From Halomonas elongata DSM 2581 (GTDB lineage Bacteria > Pseudomonadota > Gammaproteobacteria > Pseudomonadales > Halomonadaceae), in assembly GCF_000196875.2 (NCBI RefSeq), contig NC_014532.2:1178001-1242000 (forward strand): a stretch of DNA of 64,000 nt, given 5' to 3'. Shown here one piece after another: positions 19,864 through 28,720 of the stretch; position 1 is the first letter of the stretch, and every line of letters starts with the position of its first letter. Under the pieces are notes generated by a model. The model was not told where the DNA came from. It worked only from the letters and a program-made list of their open reading frames with translations, and ran no database searches. A program made the position numbers and the translations under genes.

Positions 19864-20045
19864 GCGCCGCCTGCATTGCCGAGGTATAGGACGCCGTTTC
19901 TACCATGCCGGTCAGGCAAGTCAACTGTGGCGGCGTGGCGACGCCGGCAATTGCCTTGTCGGCGATATGCATCGAGAATCACAAGAATTTCCGTGGTGTC
20001 ACCGACGATGAGGTGTTCGTGAACGTAGTGTCGCGCCGTGTCGGC

Positions 20046-23000
20046 ATGAAAGTATTGCACATTGTTTGCCTATTGGTAGCCCTGCTTGGCTCGACGGCCT
20101 GGGCGGTCGAGCCGCCGACGCGAGAGGCGATCGAGCAACGGCTGGAAGAACTGCGCCCCGCCGATGGGAAAGAGCCCGATGCGGCCGCCCAGGAGAAGAT
20201 CGATACCTTGCAGGCGGCACTCGAGGATCTGGCGGCCAAGGAAGCCGCCAAGGCCCGGCTCGAGGATCTGGAGTCGCGTGTCGAGAAGGCGCCGGCCGAA
20301 CTCAGGGAATTGCAGCAGGCCTTGTCGGAGAATCAGGACGACACGCCGGCGGCCTCCCTGGAAGCGTTGGAGTCGCTGGATCTGGAAACGCTGGAGATTC
20401 GGCTGAAGGAGGCGTCCGCGGCGTTGCGCCGGGATCAGGACCGTCTGTCTCAGATAGAGACACGCTTGCTGGGCACCCAGACCTTGCCGGAGCGTGCCCA
20501 GCAGGGCATTTCCGACGCGACCCAGGCGGTGGAGGAGAGCCGTCGCACGCTGGAGGACCTGGCGGCGCGCGATGTCGACGAGAGCGATCCCCGCCATATG
20601 CGTGCTCGCACCCAGCGGGCCCTGGCCGAGCAACGTCTGGCCTTGTATCAGCGTGAGCTGGCGACCAACTCGCGGTTGCGGGAACTGGCGCAGCAGCGGC
20701 GGGATCTGCTCGAGCGTCGTGTCACCACCCAGGAAGCCAAGGTATTGACCCTGCAGCGATTGGTCGATCAGCGACGTCGGGAGCGCTCTGAACAGGCCAT
20801 CGCCGAGGCCGTGCAGGATGAGCCTGATGACGTGGCGAGCCATCCCCTGGTGAACGAAGCCCAGAAAGCCAATCGGGAAATGAGCCTGGAGTTGCTGCGC
20901 GTCACCAGTCGGGCCAACGAGCTGGTACGCCAGGGGCTCGAAGTACGTCGTCAGCTCGACCAGGTACGTCAACTGCAGAGAGGCATGGATGAGCATGTGG
21001 AAGCCATCCGTGGCAGTACCTTGCTGTCCCGGATCCTGCGTGAGCTGCGTCAGGCCTTGCCCAAGGTCGAGGTTCGGGGAGGACTGAAGGACGAGATCGC
21101 CGATTGGCGCTTGCGTCAGTTCGAACTGGATCGGCAGCGCGAGACGCTCAAGGATGCCGAAGCACTGGCACGCAAACGCATGGAGAGCGCGGCGGGCGAA
21201 GAGGTGTCGTCGGCCCTGGTCGATCCGTTGGCGCAGCTGTTTCGTGCGCGTCGAGACCTGCTGGATCAGCTCGAGCCAACCTATGGCGAGATGCTCAGCA
21301 CGGCCATCGAACTGCAACTGCACCAGCAGCAACTGCTGACGACCAGCCGGTCGCTGCGCGACACCATCGACAAGCAGTTGTTCTGGGTGGCCAATGCGCG
21401 TCCTCTGGATCTCGCCTGGTTGCTCAAGCTGCCGGATCACCTGCGGACCGAGTGGCGGGAGGGCGAGTGGCGCCACGCCTTGCCGAATCATTGGACGATG
21501 CCGGATAGCGGGGCGCTGCTGGGCGTGCCTCTGCTGCTGGCGGCGGCGGGGCTGTTGCTGCTCAGGCGGACCCTCGAGCGTCGTCTGCTGAAACTGCATG
21601 ATGAGATCGGTCATCTGCGCCGCGACAGCCAGGCCCACACGCCCAAGGCGATCTTGTTCAATGCCCTGCTGGCGATGCCCATGCCGTTGATCCTGGCGGG
21701 TATCGGCCTGGCGCTGTTGTTCGGCGGGCAGGGGGTGGCTCGGGATATCGGCTGGTCGCTGGCGCAGATTGCCCTGGCCTGGGCAGTCGTGGCATGGGCG
21801 CGTCGCCTGCTGACTGCCGATGGCGTCGCCGTACGCCAGTTCTACTGGCCACCGGCCTATGTCGCGGTACTGAAACGCTGGCTGTTCTGGCTGCTTGCGT
21901 CGATGATTCCGGTATTGCTGGTCGCTCCCCCGGCGCGTGATGCCGGCATCAACCTCAATTATCGGCCTCTGGCCATGACCGTGCTGCTGGCGGGATTTCT
22001 CGGGATGAGTCTTGCGCTGACCAAGCTGATCATGGCGCATACGCCCTTTTTCGGCGTGAAGTTCTTTCGTCTGGTGCTGGGCCTGGCGATGGCGGCGGTA
22101 CCGCTGTTGCTGGGCGGGCTGGTGGTTTCCGGCTATGCCTACACGGCCCTGAGCCTGGTCAGTCGGTTCATGATCACCCTTTATGTGCTGGGCGTGTGGA
22201 TACTCGTCGAGGCGGCCGTGGTGCGGGGGCTGGCCGTGGCCGCGCGTCGCTTGGCCTATCGTCGTGCCCTGGCGCGCCGGCGTGCACTGCAGGAGCATGA
22301 AGGCGAGAGTGGGCTCGATGTCGTCGAAGAGCCTCCGCTGGACATGCAGCAGGTCAATCAGCAGTCGTTGCGCCTGGCCAAGCTGGCCTTGTTGATCGGC
22401 TTTCTGGTGGTGCTCTACCTGGTATGGGCCGATCTCCTCACGGTCCTGGGCTACCTGGAACAGGTCATGCTGCTGGGCGGCGATGGCGAGCAAGGGGCCG
22501 ACCTGGTGGGTGGCGCGGTTTCCGTGGCCGATGCCATCGTGGCCCTGCTGGTCGTCGCGATGACCCTGATGCTGGCGCGCAACCTGCCCGGACTGCTCGA
22601 GGTGATGGTGCTGTCGCGCCTGGAGCTCAAGCAGGGCAGTGCCTACGCCATCAGTTCCCTGTTGTCCTACACCATCGTCGGTACCGGCGTGGTGATGGCG
22701 CTGGGTACGCTCGGCGTCTCCTGGAGCAAGCTGCAGTGGCTGGTGGCGGCCCTGGGTGTCGGGCTGGGCTTCGGCTTGCAGGAGATATTCGCCAACTTCA
22801 TTTCCGGTCTGATCATTCTCTTCGAGCGCCCAGTGCGTATCGGCGACACCATCACCCTTGGCAACCTCACCGGCACGGTCAGTCGGATTCGCATTCGCGC
22901 CACCACAGTCACCGACTTCGACCGCAAGGAGATCATCATCCCCAACAAGACCTTCGTCACCGATCAGCTCATCAACTGGTCGCTGTCGGACAACATCACA

Positions 23001-23426
23001 AGGGTGATTCTGACCTACGGAGTGGAGCTTGGCTCCGATCATCGCCTGGTGCAGCGACTATTGCAGCAGGCCGCCGACGAGAATGGTCGGGTGCTGCGCG
23101 ACCCGGCGCCGGAAACCTTCTTCATGCGATACAGCGCCAATGCCATGGAGTTCGAACTGCGCATCTTCGTCAACAGCCTCGGTGACCGCCTGTATGCCAC
23201 CGATGAGCTCAACGGCCGTGTCGGTGAGCTGTTGGCCGAACATGACCTGGATATCGCGTTCAACCAGATGGATGTCTGGTTGCACCGTAGCGATGGGGCG
23301 CGCACCAAGCTGCAATCCCGGTCGTTCACGTCGCCATCAGGCAGCGATGAGCCACGCCATCCGCCCCCCGGTGCGGCGGGAGACCCTGGTGACGTCGACG
23401 GTGGCGGTGATGGCGGGGGACGCTAG
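20046..23426 (+). CDS. large mechanosensitive channel of the MscK/MscM (KefA) type
   Basis: A 1126-residue MscS-superfamily channel that releases solutes when membrane tension rises on osmotic downshock, a key task in a halotolerant cell. A signal peptide (VLHIVCLLVALLGSTAWA) leads into a long Glu/Arg/Gln-rich periplasmic coiled-coil region (about 25-490). Eight or so helices then lie between about 495 and 900, and the MscS core follows: pore helix VAALGVGLGFGLQEIFANFISGLIILFERP, then GDTITLGNLTGTVSRIRIRATTV and a cytoplasmic domain. The start is the ATG just before the signal peptide; its ribosome binding site is poor. A glycine-rich tail ends the protein. Confidence 0.92.
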   Translation: MKVLHIVCLLVALLGSTAWAVEPPTREAIEQRLEELRPADGKEPDAAAQEKIDTLQAALEDLAAKEAAKARLEDLESRVEKAPAELRELQQALSENQDDTPAASLEALESLDLETLEIRLKEASAALRRDQDRLSQIETRLLGTQTLPERAQQGISDATQAVEESRRTLEDLAARDVDESDPRHMRARTQRALAEQRLALYQRELATNSRLRELAQQRRDLLERRVTTQEAKVLTLQRLVDQRRRERSEQAIAEAVQDEPDDVASHPLVNEAQKANREMSLELLRVTSRANELVRQGLEVRRQLDQVRQLQRGMDEHVEAIRGSTLLSRILRELRQALPKVEVRGGLKDEIADWRLRQFELDRQRETLKDAEALARKRMESAAGEEVSSALVDPLAQLFRARRDLLDQLEPTYGEMLSTAIELQLHQQQLLTTSRSLRDTIDKQLFWVANARPLDLAWLLKLPDHLRTEWREGEWRHALPNHWTMPDSGALLGVPLLLAAAGLLLLRRTLERRLLKLHDEIGHLRRDSQAHTPKAILFNALLAMPMPLILAGIGLALLFGGQGVARDIGWSLAQIALAWAVVAWARRLLTADGVAVRQFYWPPAYVAVLKRWLFWLLASMIPVLLVAPPARDAGINLNYRPLAMTVLLAGFLGMSLALTKLIMAHTPFFGVKFFRLVLGLAMAAVPLLLGGLVVSGYAYTALSLVSRFMITLYVLGVWILVEAAVVRGLAVAARRLAYRRALARRRALQEHEGESGLDVVEEPPLDMQQVNQQSLRLAKLALLIGFLVVLYLVWADLLTVLGYLEQVMLLGGDGEQGADLVGGAVSVADAIVALLVVAMTLMLARNLPGLLEVMVLSRLELKQGSAYAISSLLSYTIVGTGVVMALGTLGVSWSKLQWLVAALGVGLGFGLQEIFANFISGLIILFERPVRIGDTITLGNLTGTVSRIRIRATTVTDFDRKEIIIPNKTFVTDQLINWSLSDNITRVILTYGVELGSDHRLVQRLLQQAADENGRVLRDPAPETFFMRYSANAMEFELRIFVNSLGDRLYATDELNGRVGELLAEHDLDIAFNQMDVWLHRSDGARTKLQSRSFTSPSGSDEPRHPPPGAAGDPGDVDGGGDGGGR

Positions 23427-23533
23427 GCGTTTGACGGCGGAGCCCTGTGGCTTGCCAGACCTGCGTATCGACCTCTCCGGGAGGGGTCGATAATCGTCAG
23501 GTAGAACGGTGGGAATGCAATAAGTGCAATAAA

Positions 23534-23566
23534 AAGACAGTGCCCATGAAACATGGGCACTGTCTT
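23534..23566 (-). terminator. strong intrinsic terminator of the microcin precursor gene
   Basis: A perfect 15-bp stem (AAGACAGTGCCCATG with its complement) closes on a three-base loop. On the leftward strand it is followed by TTTTTATTG, a textbook rho-independent terminator. It starts 20 bases after the stop of the leftward double-glycine peptide gene and also lies after the rightward mscK-type gene, so it insulates both. Confidence 0.9.
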
Positions 23567-23586
23567 ATGACTGTCCTGCTCCAGTA

Positions 23587-23820
23587 TCAGGGCAGCTCGG
23601 GGAGGCCGCCGGGCAGCGATGTACCCAGGCCCAGTGAGTCTGCAATCAGCGCCGGAGTCAGGGCAATGCCCGTCCAGGCACTGGCCACGAGCTTGCCAGC
23701 ACCTGCACCGAGTAGCTCTCCACCCTCTTGAAAGTCGTTATAGGCTTGATCATAGCTAACACCGCCAGAGACGATATCGATCTCATCGAGACTCATGGTG
23801 CGAATGGTCGAATCAGACAT
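23587..23820 (-). CDS. double-glycine leader peptide, probable class II microcin precursor
   Basis: A 77-residue precursor. The leader (residues 1-20) contains MSLDEIDIVSGG, matching the double-glycine consensus (MRELxxxEIxxVSGG) cut by C39 peptidases. The predicted mature peptide (57 residues, starting VSYDQAY) has no cysteine, a net negative charge (six acidic, one basic) and a hydrophobic Gly/Ala/Leu-rich part with GAGAG that could insert in membranes; it ends GGLPELP. A perfect AAGGAGGT four bases before the ATG, a promoter-like pair upstream and a strong terminator downstream suggest high, separate expression. The matching C39 exporter and adaptor are encoded divergently. An antibacterial role is inferred from these features. 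Confidence 0.85.
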   Translation of the reverse strand: MSDSTIRTMSLDEIDIVSGGVSYDQAYNDFQEGGELLGAGAGKLVASAWTGIALTPALIADSLGLGTSLPGGLPELP

Positions 23821-23882
23821 GTGACCTCCTTGTGTACTGCTGTAAAAATTGTGCTGTTGCAGCAGTCATCCCGCCGAACAGC

Positions 23883-23919
23883 ACCAACATATCTAGGTTA
23901 TTCAAATGAAAAGCGTCAA
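23883..23919 (-). promoter_or_regulatory. candidate sigma-70 promoter of the microcin precursor gene
   Basis: On the leftward strand TTGACG (23919-23914) and TAGATA (23895-23890) are spaced 18 bases. This would start transcription about 60 bases before the ATG. The leader between holds ACTGCTG...CAGCAGT, which can pair as a 7-bp stem just before the ribosome binding site. The -10 element is a weak match, so this is a moderate call. Confidence 0.45.
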
Positions 23920-23920
23920 G

Positions 23921-24481
23921 CCCCGGTCTGATGGGAAGGCCAAGGGCCGGTGCGGGTGCCACGTTTTTGTAGCGCAAATGTTAAGGCGTAAAGCTTGGTA
24001 TGATCCATTCATGACGCTCGATATCGCCATGATTCAGAGTGAGGGAAGGCGATAACTTGAATAGTGTTACGAAGTGTTGGTTTTTTGTTATATGTGATGT
24101 CCGATCATTCGGTGATCAATGATTGATGGAAAATCATGATAGTGAAATAACGAGAGTGAATAATGCAGGCCAGGTGCAGGAAGTGATAATGTCTGATCTC
24201 CAGAAAATTCAGGATGGTCCTTGCTTCCAGGGAAGCAGCATGGCAAGGCGAAAGGATGGTGAGGAAGTAAGTAATGAGGTTGCGATATAAAGTCGCTGGC
24301 AGGGACATGGTGGTGCCATGAATGGACGGATGTGTCTGTGCTGGCTAACCCCTTGTTAAGTGAGCATCGTTTCTGCAAGAGTGGGGGAGGTAACCTTTCG
24401 TCTCTGGACAGGAAGCCTCCTGTCCGAGCATGCAGAAAGCAACGATGGAGCAGCATGAATGGGTAAGGGAGTACCTGCTGC
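23921..24481. other. gene-poor gap between the two arms of the microcin locus
   Basis: This AT-rich region lies between the precursor gene and the exporter operon. I see no convincing gene. The best small frame is 33 codons at 24189-24290 (+), with AGGAAG before the ATG but no double-glycine motif or membrane helix. A 14-codon frame overlaps the adaptor start. Two leftward frames (67 and 177 codons) lack ribosome binding sites, and the longer one runs into the adaptor gene. The promoter of the exporter operon must be here, and an unrecognised immunity peptide or small RNA is possible. Confidence 0.5.
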
Positions 24482-25771
24482 ATGAGTGATAATTCGTCCT
24501 TGTTTCGGAAGGAGTCATTCGAGGCACGTCGGATGACGTGGCTGGGACGTCCCACCGTATTACAGAATATTCCAACAAAAATCCTGGCCGTGACATCCCT
24601 CATTATCGTTGTCGCGATCATTGTTTTTCTGGTGTTCGGAAATTATACCCGGCGCGTAGCCGTATCCGGGGTCATGTTACCGACCGAAGGGCTGACCCGG
24701 GTTTCTGCGCCGAGCTATGGTTGGGTAACACGTCAGCATGTGAAGAAGGGAGAGGATGTCGAAAGAGGGGATGTTCTTTATGAGATAAACCTCGATAGCA
24801 CAACGGCTCTGGGTGATACACAGGAAGTTGTCAATCAGTTGCTGAGAGATCAAAAGAAAGAAATAAAGTCCGAGATACAGCGACACGAAGAGCTGGCTGC
24901 CAGGGAAAAGGAAGCCTTGAAACATCAGCGAGATAATCTTGTTGGAGAAATCGAGCAGATTGAAGAGCAGATACAGGTGTCAGAGAAGTTCTCGGATACC
25001 TTGCATGGCTACGCCATGGAACAGAAGAAATACATGGATAAGGGGCTGACTCCTTCTCAGGCCTTCGAGAGTCGCTTACAGGCTTATATGGAGCGACGTG
25101 AGACGCTAGAACGGCTTAAGGGGCAGCGCGTCAGGCTGAAGTCCGAACTGGAAAATGTTCGTGATGAGTTATCCTCCTTCGACTTGAGTTCCGCCTCCGA
25201 AGTCGGAAAGCTGCGTCGCCAGCTCATTGATATTGAAAAGCAGATTGCGGAAGGTGAATCGCGACAGTCCATTCGTGTGACTGCACCACGAGACGGTGTC
25301 GTCGAATCGATTTCCACTCAGGCAGGGCAGACGGTTTCCACAGGAACTCCGCTTCTAACGATCTTGCCGGATGACGCTCAGCTCAAGGCGCAAATGCTAG
25401 TTCCGAATAGCGATATCGGCTTCTTGCACGAGGGCGATGAGGTGTTGCTGCGCTATTCTGCTTTTCCTTATCAGAAGTTTGGTCAGTATCCCGGGACGGT
25501 ATCCCGAATATCGCGGGCTCCCCTGAAACAAGATGAAATCAAAATGCTTGTGGATAATGGTGCTTCTGCTCCTTCCTCGACAGCCGTATATCGTATCACC
25601 GTGAAGCCAGACTCTCCCTTTGCCATCACTTATGGCGATCGGGTCCCCTTGCAAGCCGGCATGCAGGCGGAAGCCCACATCATGGTGGAGACGCGTCCCA
25701 TCTATCAGTGGATATTTGAGCCACTTTATGGACTTGCAGAAGTTTTAGATGCTGAGGGAGAGGCACAATGA
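24482..25771 (+). CDS. HlyD/CvaA-type membrane-fusion protein for microcin export
   Basis: A 429-residue adaptor of a type I secretion system. One N-terminal transmembrane helix (ILAVTSLIIVVAIIVFLVFGNY, about 33-55) precedes a biotinyl-lipoyl half (GVMLPTEGLTRVSAPSYGWV). A long coiled coil (about 110-260, rich in Glu/Lys/Gln) is followed by the second lipoyl half (IRVTAPRDGVVESISTQAGQTV) and a beta-barrel. This is the CvaA arrangement: it bridges the inner-membrane ABC exporter and a TolC channel supplied from elsewhere. The stop overlaps the ABC gene by four bases. Codon use is clearly AT-richer than in flanking genes, suggesting acquisition. The ribosome binding site (AAGGGAG) is rather far from the ATG. 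Confidence 0.9.
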   Translation: MSDNSSLFRKESFEARRMTWLGRPTVLQNIPTKILAVTSLIIVVAIIVFLVFGNYTRRVAVSGVMLPTEGLTRVSAPSYGWVTRQHVKKGEDVERGDVLYEINLDSTTALGDTQEVVNQLLRDQKKEIKSEIQRHEELAAREKEALKHQRDNLVGEIEQIEEQIQVSEKFSDTLHGYAMEQKKYMDKGLTPSQAFESRLQAYMERRETLERLKGQRVRLKSELENVRDELSSFDLSSASEVGKLRRQLIDIEKQIAEGESRQSIRVTAPRDGVVESISTQAGQTVSTGTPLLTILPDDAQLKAQMLVPNSDIGFLHEGDEVLLRYSAFPYQKFGQYPGTVSRISRAPLKQDEIKMLVDNGASAPSSTAVYRITVKPDSPFAITYGDRVPLQAGMQAEAHIMVETRPIYQWIFEPLYGLAEVLDAEGEAQ

Positions 25772-27888
25772 ACCTTTCAGAACTGCCAAAACGTCTGTTG
25801 GGTGGTATAAGGCGAGGGACGCCTGTCATCATTCAATCCGAGGCAGCGGAGTGTGGTCTTGCCTGTATGGCGATGATTGCCAGTCACCATGGGCATGCTC
25901 TCGATCTTCCCGCGATGCGTCATCGCTTCTCCACCTCATTGAAGGGAATGGCATTAAGGGACCTTCTTAAAGTAGGGGGAGATCTCAAGTTATCGACGAG
26001 AGCCGTTCGCTTGGAGCTTTCCGATCTCGGGAAGTTGCAATTGCCATGTGTGCTTCACTGGAATCACAATCACTTCGTCGTTCTCACGCGCGTTGGCACG
26101 AACAGCGTCACCATTCATGATCCGGCTACCGGAAGTCGAAAGCTTCCATTTTCGGAAGTTTCTAAGCGCTTTACCGGCGTCGCTCTTGAGGCATGGCCAA
26201 ACGAGCTCTTCACGAAGAAGAATGAGCGTGAACGTATTCATGTCACGGAAATGATCAAGCGGACGTCCGGTATCGGTCGGGCCGCGCTGCAGATCATTGC
26301 AATATCCGTTCTCCTGGAAATCGTGACCATTGCCATGCCGATCGGCTTTCAAATGGTGATCGACCAGGTGATTGTGGCACAGGACTATGACCTGCTTACG
26401 TTGATAACGATTGCCTTTGTGCTGTTGTTGATACTCCAGGTGTTGGCCAGTTTTGTTCGATCATGGTCTTCGATGCTGATTGGTTCGAGTCTGGTCCTGC
26501 AATGGAAGGCTGGGCTTTTCGATCACCTGATGCGCTTGTCGCTCAGCTACTTCGAGAAGCGCCATGTGGGTGATATCGTATCACGTTTCGGTTCGCTTGA
26601 TTCCATTCAAAAGACGCTAACCACCAGTGCCATAATGGCTCTTCTGGATGGTGTCATGTCCATCGCCCTGATTGTCATGCTATGGCTGTATGGAGGCTGG
26701 TTGGCCAGCGTCCCCCTCATAGCCGTCCTGCTTTATACCATTATCAGGCTTTGTCTTTATCATCCGTACAGGAACTTGTCGGAAGAAGCCATTGTATATG
26801 CTGCGCAGGAGAATACTCATTTCATGGAAAGTCTGCGTGGGATGGCGAGTCTAAAGGTTCTCAATCTTGAGGAGCGGCGCCGTTCCGTCTGGATCAACTA
26901 TCTGGTTGATCGGGTCAATGCCAATCTTCAGGTCGAGAAGTTTGATATTGTCTTTCAGAATGCCAGTCGTTTTCTGTTTGGTGTCGATCGGATCATTATT
27001 ATATATTTTGGCGCACGTGCCATTATGGGGGACGCGCTCTCGGTGGGTATGCTGATCGCCTTTCTGTCATACAAGGATCAGTTTACCAATCGCATGGATA
27101 ATTTCGTCTCCACCATGATAAAGCTGCGGATGCTGTCTCTACATGGAGAGCGTGTTGCCGATATTGCCTTGATAGAACCCGAGAAGAGTGACTTGTCTTC
27201 TGGCTCCACGGAGAGCGAGAGGGAGGAAGAAGGGGCTGGAAGCATCGATGTGAAGAATGTCAGCTTTCGGTATGCCGATAGTGAAGAGAATGTTCTGAAA
27301 GATGTCAGCTTTTCCATTGATGCTCAGGAATGTGTCGGTATCTCTGGACCTTCGGGCTCCGGTAAGACCACATTGCTGAAAATCCTTTCCGGCTTGATGC
27401 TGCCCAGTGAAGGTCATGTCTGCATTGACGGCAAGGAGCTTTCCTCCATCGGGGCGGCGGCTTATCGGGACCGGGTTGGCTGCGTATTGCAGGATGATCG
27501 CCTTTTTGCCGGCTCGGTTGCTGAAAATATCAGTGGTTTCGACCCGGATCCTGACACCCGTCGCATTCATCAGTGTGCGATGTTGGCTGCCATTCACGAT
27601 GAGATCGCGAAGATGCCGATGGGATACGAGACCTTTGTGGGAGACATGGGGAGTACCTTGTCAGGCGGGCAGATGCAGCGAATCATCCTGGCCAGGGCAT
27701 TGTATCGGCGGCCCAAGGTTCTGTTGCTGGACGAGGCAACCAGTCATCTGGATCCCGAGAATGAAGCCGCGATCAATGCGGCGATACAGAAGTTGTCCAT
27801 CACCCGGGTCGTGATCGCGCATCGTCCATCGACACTGGCCATGACCGACCGGGTGATAGACATGCAGGCGTTGCAGGGAGGAGCGTGA
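25768..27888 (+). CDS. C39-peptidase ABC exporter (CvaB-like, bacteriocin processing and export)
   Basis: A 706-residue peptidase-containing ABC transporter. The N-terminal C39 peptidase has Gln23 and Cys29 in QSEAAECGLACM, His102 in NHFVVL and Asp118 in HDPATG; it removes double-glycine leaders. A six-helix membrane domain (about 160-430) follows, then the ATPase: Walker A GPSGSGKTT (about 527), signature LSGGQ (about 631), Walker B VLLLDEA (about 655) and the H-loop histidine in VIAHRPSTL. It would cleave and export the divergent GG-leader peptide using the upstream adaptor. All catalytic residues are intact. AT-rich codon use matches the adaptor. Confidence 0.93.
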   Translation: MNLSELPKRLLGGIRRGTPVIIQSEAAECGLACMAMIASHHGHALDLPAMRHRFSTSLKGMALRDLLKVGGDLKLSTRAVRLELSDLGKLQLPCVLHWNHNHFVVLTRVGTNSVTIHDPATGSRKLPFSEVSKRFTGVALEAWPNELFTKKNERERIHVTEMIKRTSGIGRAALQIIAISVLLEIVTIAMPIGFQMVIDQVIVAQDYDLLTLITIAFVLLLILQVLASFVRSWSSMLIGSSLVLQWKAGLFDHLMRLSLSYFEKRHVGDIVSRFGSLDSIQKTLTTSAIMALLDGVMSIALIVMLWLYGGWLASVPLIAVLLYTIIRLCLYHPYRNLSEEAIVYAAQENTHFMESLRGMASLKVLNLEERRRSVWINYLVDRVNANLQVEKFDIVFQNASRFLFGVDRIIIIYFGARAIMGDALSVGMLIAFLSYKDQFTNRMDNFVSTMIKLRMLSLHGERVADIALIEPEKSDLSSGSTESEREEEGAGSIDVKNVSFRYADSEENVLKDVSFSIDAQECVGISGPSGSGKTTLLKILSGLMLPSEGHVCIDGKELSSIGAAAYRDRVGCVLQDDRLFAGSVAENISGFDPDPDTRRIHQCAMLAAIHDEIAKMPMGYETFVGDMGSTLSGGQMQRIILARALYRRPKVLLLDEATSHLDPENEAAINAAIQKLSITRVVIAHRPSTLAMTDRVIDMQALQGGA

Positions 27889-27898
27889 CCGGTGGCAC

Positions 27899-28654
27899 TC
27901 ATCGTCGCCGGGCGTAGAGCAGAAACTCATGGTTGCCGTCGCCGCCGCGGATCGGGCTTTCGCACCAGTGGTGAATCTCGAAGCCGGTAGTCGCACAGGC
28001 GGCGCGCAGTTTCGCTTCCACATCGGCGTAGCGGTGTGCCTCGGTAACCAGCCCCTGGGCATTGACTCCCTCGGGTCCGACCTCGAACTGTGGCTTGACC
28101 AGCGACAGCAGCTCGCTTCCCGTGGTCAGGATGGCCGCCAGCTCCGGCAGGATCAGGGTCTGGGAGATGAAGGCCACGTCCATGACGGCGATATTCACCG
28201 GATGCGAGCGCAGCGCTGCCCGCAGTCGGGGATCCTCGCGCATGGCGCGGGCATTCAGGCCTTCCAGGCAGAGGACGCGTGGATCCTCGCGCAGGCGGTC
28301 ATCCAACTGGTCGCGTCCCACCTCCACGCCGATCACATGATGAGCGCCGTGGCGCAGCGCGCAGTCGGTGAAGCCGCCTGTGGATTGCCCCACGTCGAGA
28401 ACGCCCCTGCCGTGCAGATCGAGCGACAGCGTTTCCAGCAGGGCTTCGAGCTTGAGACCGGCCCGGGAGGCATATCGCTCTTCGGGGTCGTCGTCGACTA
28501 TCAGCTCCACCGTCTCGGCGAGTTTCTCGCCAGGGCGCGTCAGTACCTTGCCGTCGTCGGCACGACGTACCCGGCCATGGCGAATCAGCCGCTGGGCGCG
28601 AGTCCGTGAGCGGGCCAGACCCTGGCCGAGCAGGAGTTGATCGAGACGTGGCAT
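27899..28654 (-). CDS. tlyA: TlyA-family rRNA (cytidine-2'-O)-methyltransferase
   Basis: A 251-residue protein. The N-terminal S4 RNA-binding domain (RLDQLLLGQGLARSRTRAQRLIRHGRV, about 2-60) is followed by a Rossmann methyltransferase with the SAM motif VLDVGQSTGGFTDCAL and catalytic-site elements VMDVAFISQTLIL and LVKPQFEVG. TlyA proteins 2'-O-methylate rRNA cytidines and affect capreomycin sensitivity in mycobacteria; older annotations call them hemolysin A. The gene is convergent with the microcin exporter, only 10 bases apart, and marks the right edge of that island. Confidence 0.9.
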   Translation of the reverse strand: MPRLDQLLLGQGLARSRTRAQRLIRHGRVRRADDGKVLTRPGEKLAETVELIVDDDPEERYASRAGLKLEALLETLSLDLHGRGVLDVGQSTGGFTDCALRHGAHHVIGVEVGRDQLDDRLREDPRVLCLEGLNARAMREDPRLRAALRSHPVNIAVMDVAFISQTLILPELAAILTTGSELLSLVKPQFEVGPEGVNAQGLVTEAHRYADVEAKLRAACATTGFEIHHWCESPIRGGDGNHEFLLYARRR

Positions 28655-28720
28655 GGTGCATCGGTTCCGGCAGCGGTCGAGCCGGCATTATGACACAATG
28701 GACTGGTTAGTCGGATAACG

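Noticed and set aside
20070..23042. A 990-codon open frame antisense to the mscK-type gene
   Set aside because: It has Gln/His/Arg-rich composition typical of the complement of GC-rich coding DNA, no domain, and lies wholly under a well-supported gene.
24105..24308. A 67-codon leftward hydrophobic frame as an immunity protein
   Set aside because: Partly hydrophobic, but without a ribosome binding site or promoter and with a His/Ile-rich composition unlike a protein; kept only as a remote possibility.
24088..24621. A 177-codon leftward frame as a microcin immunity gene
   Set aside because: It overlaps the first 140 bases of the adaptor gene, has no ribosome binding site and reads as His/Pro/Cys-rich noise.
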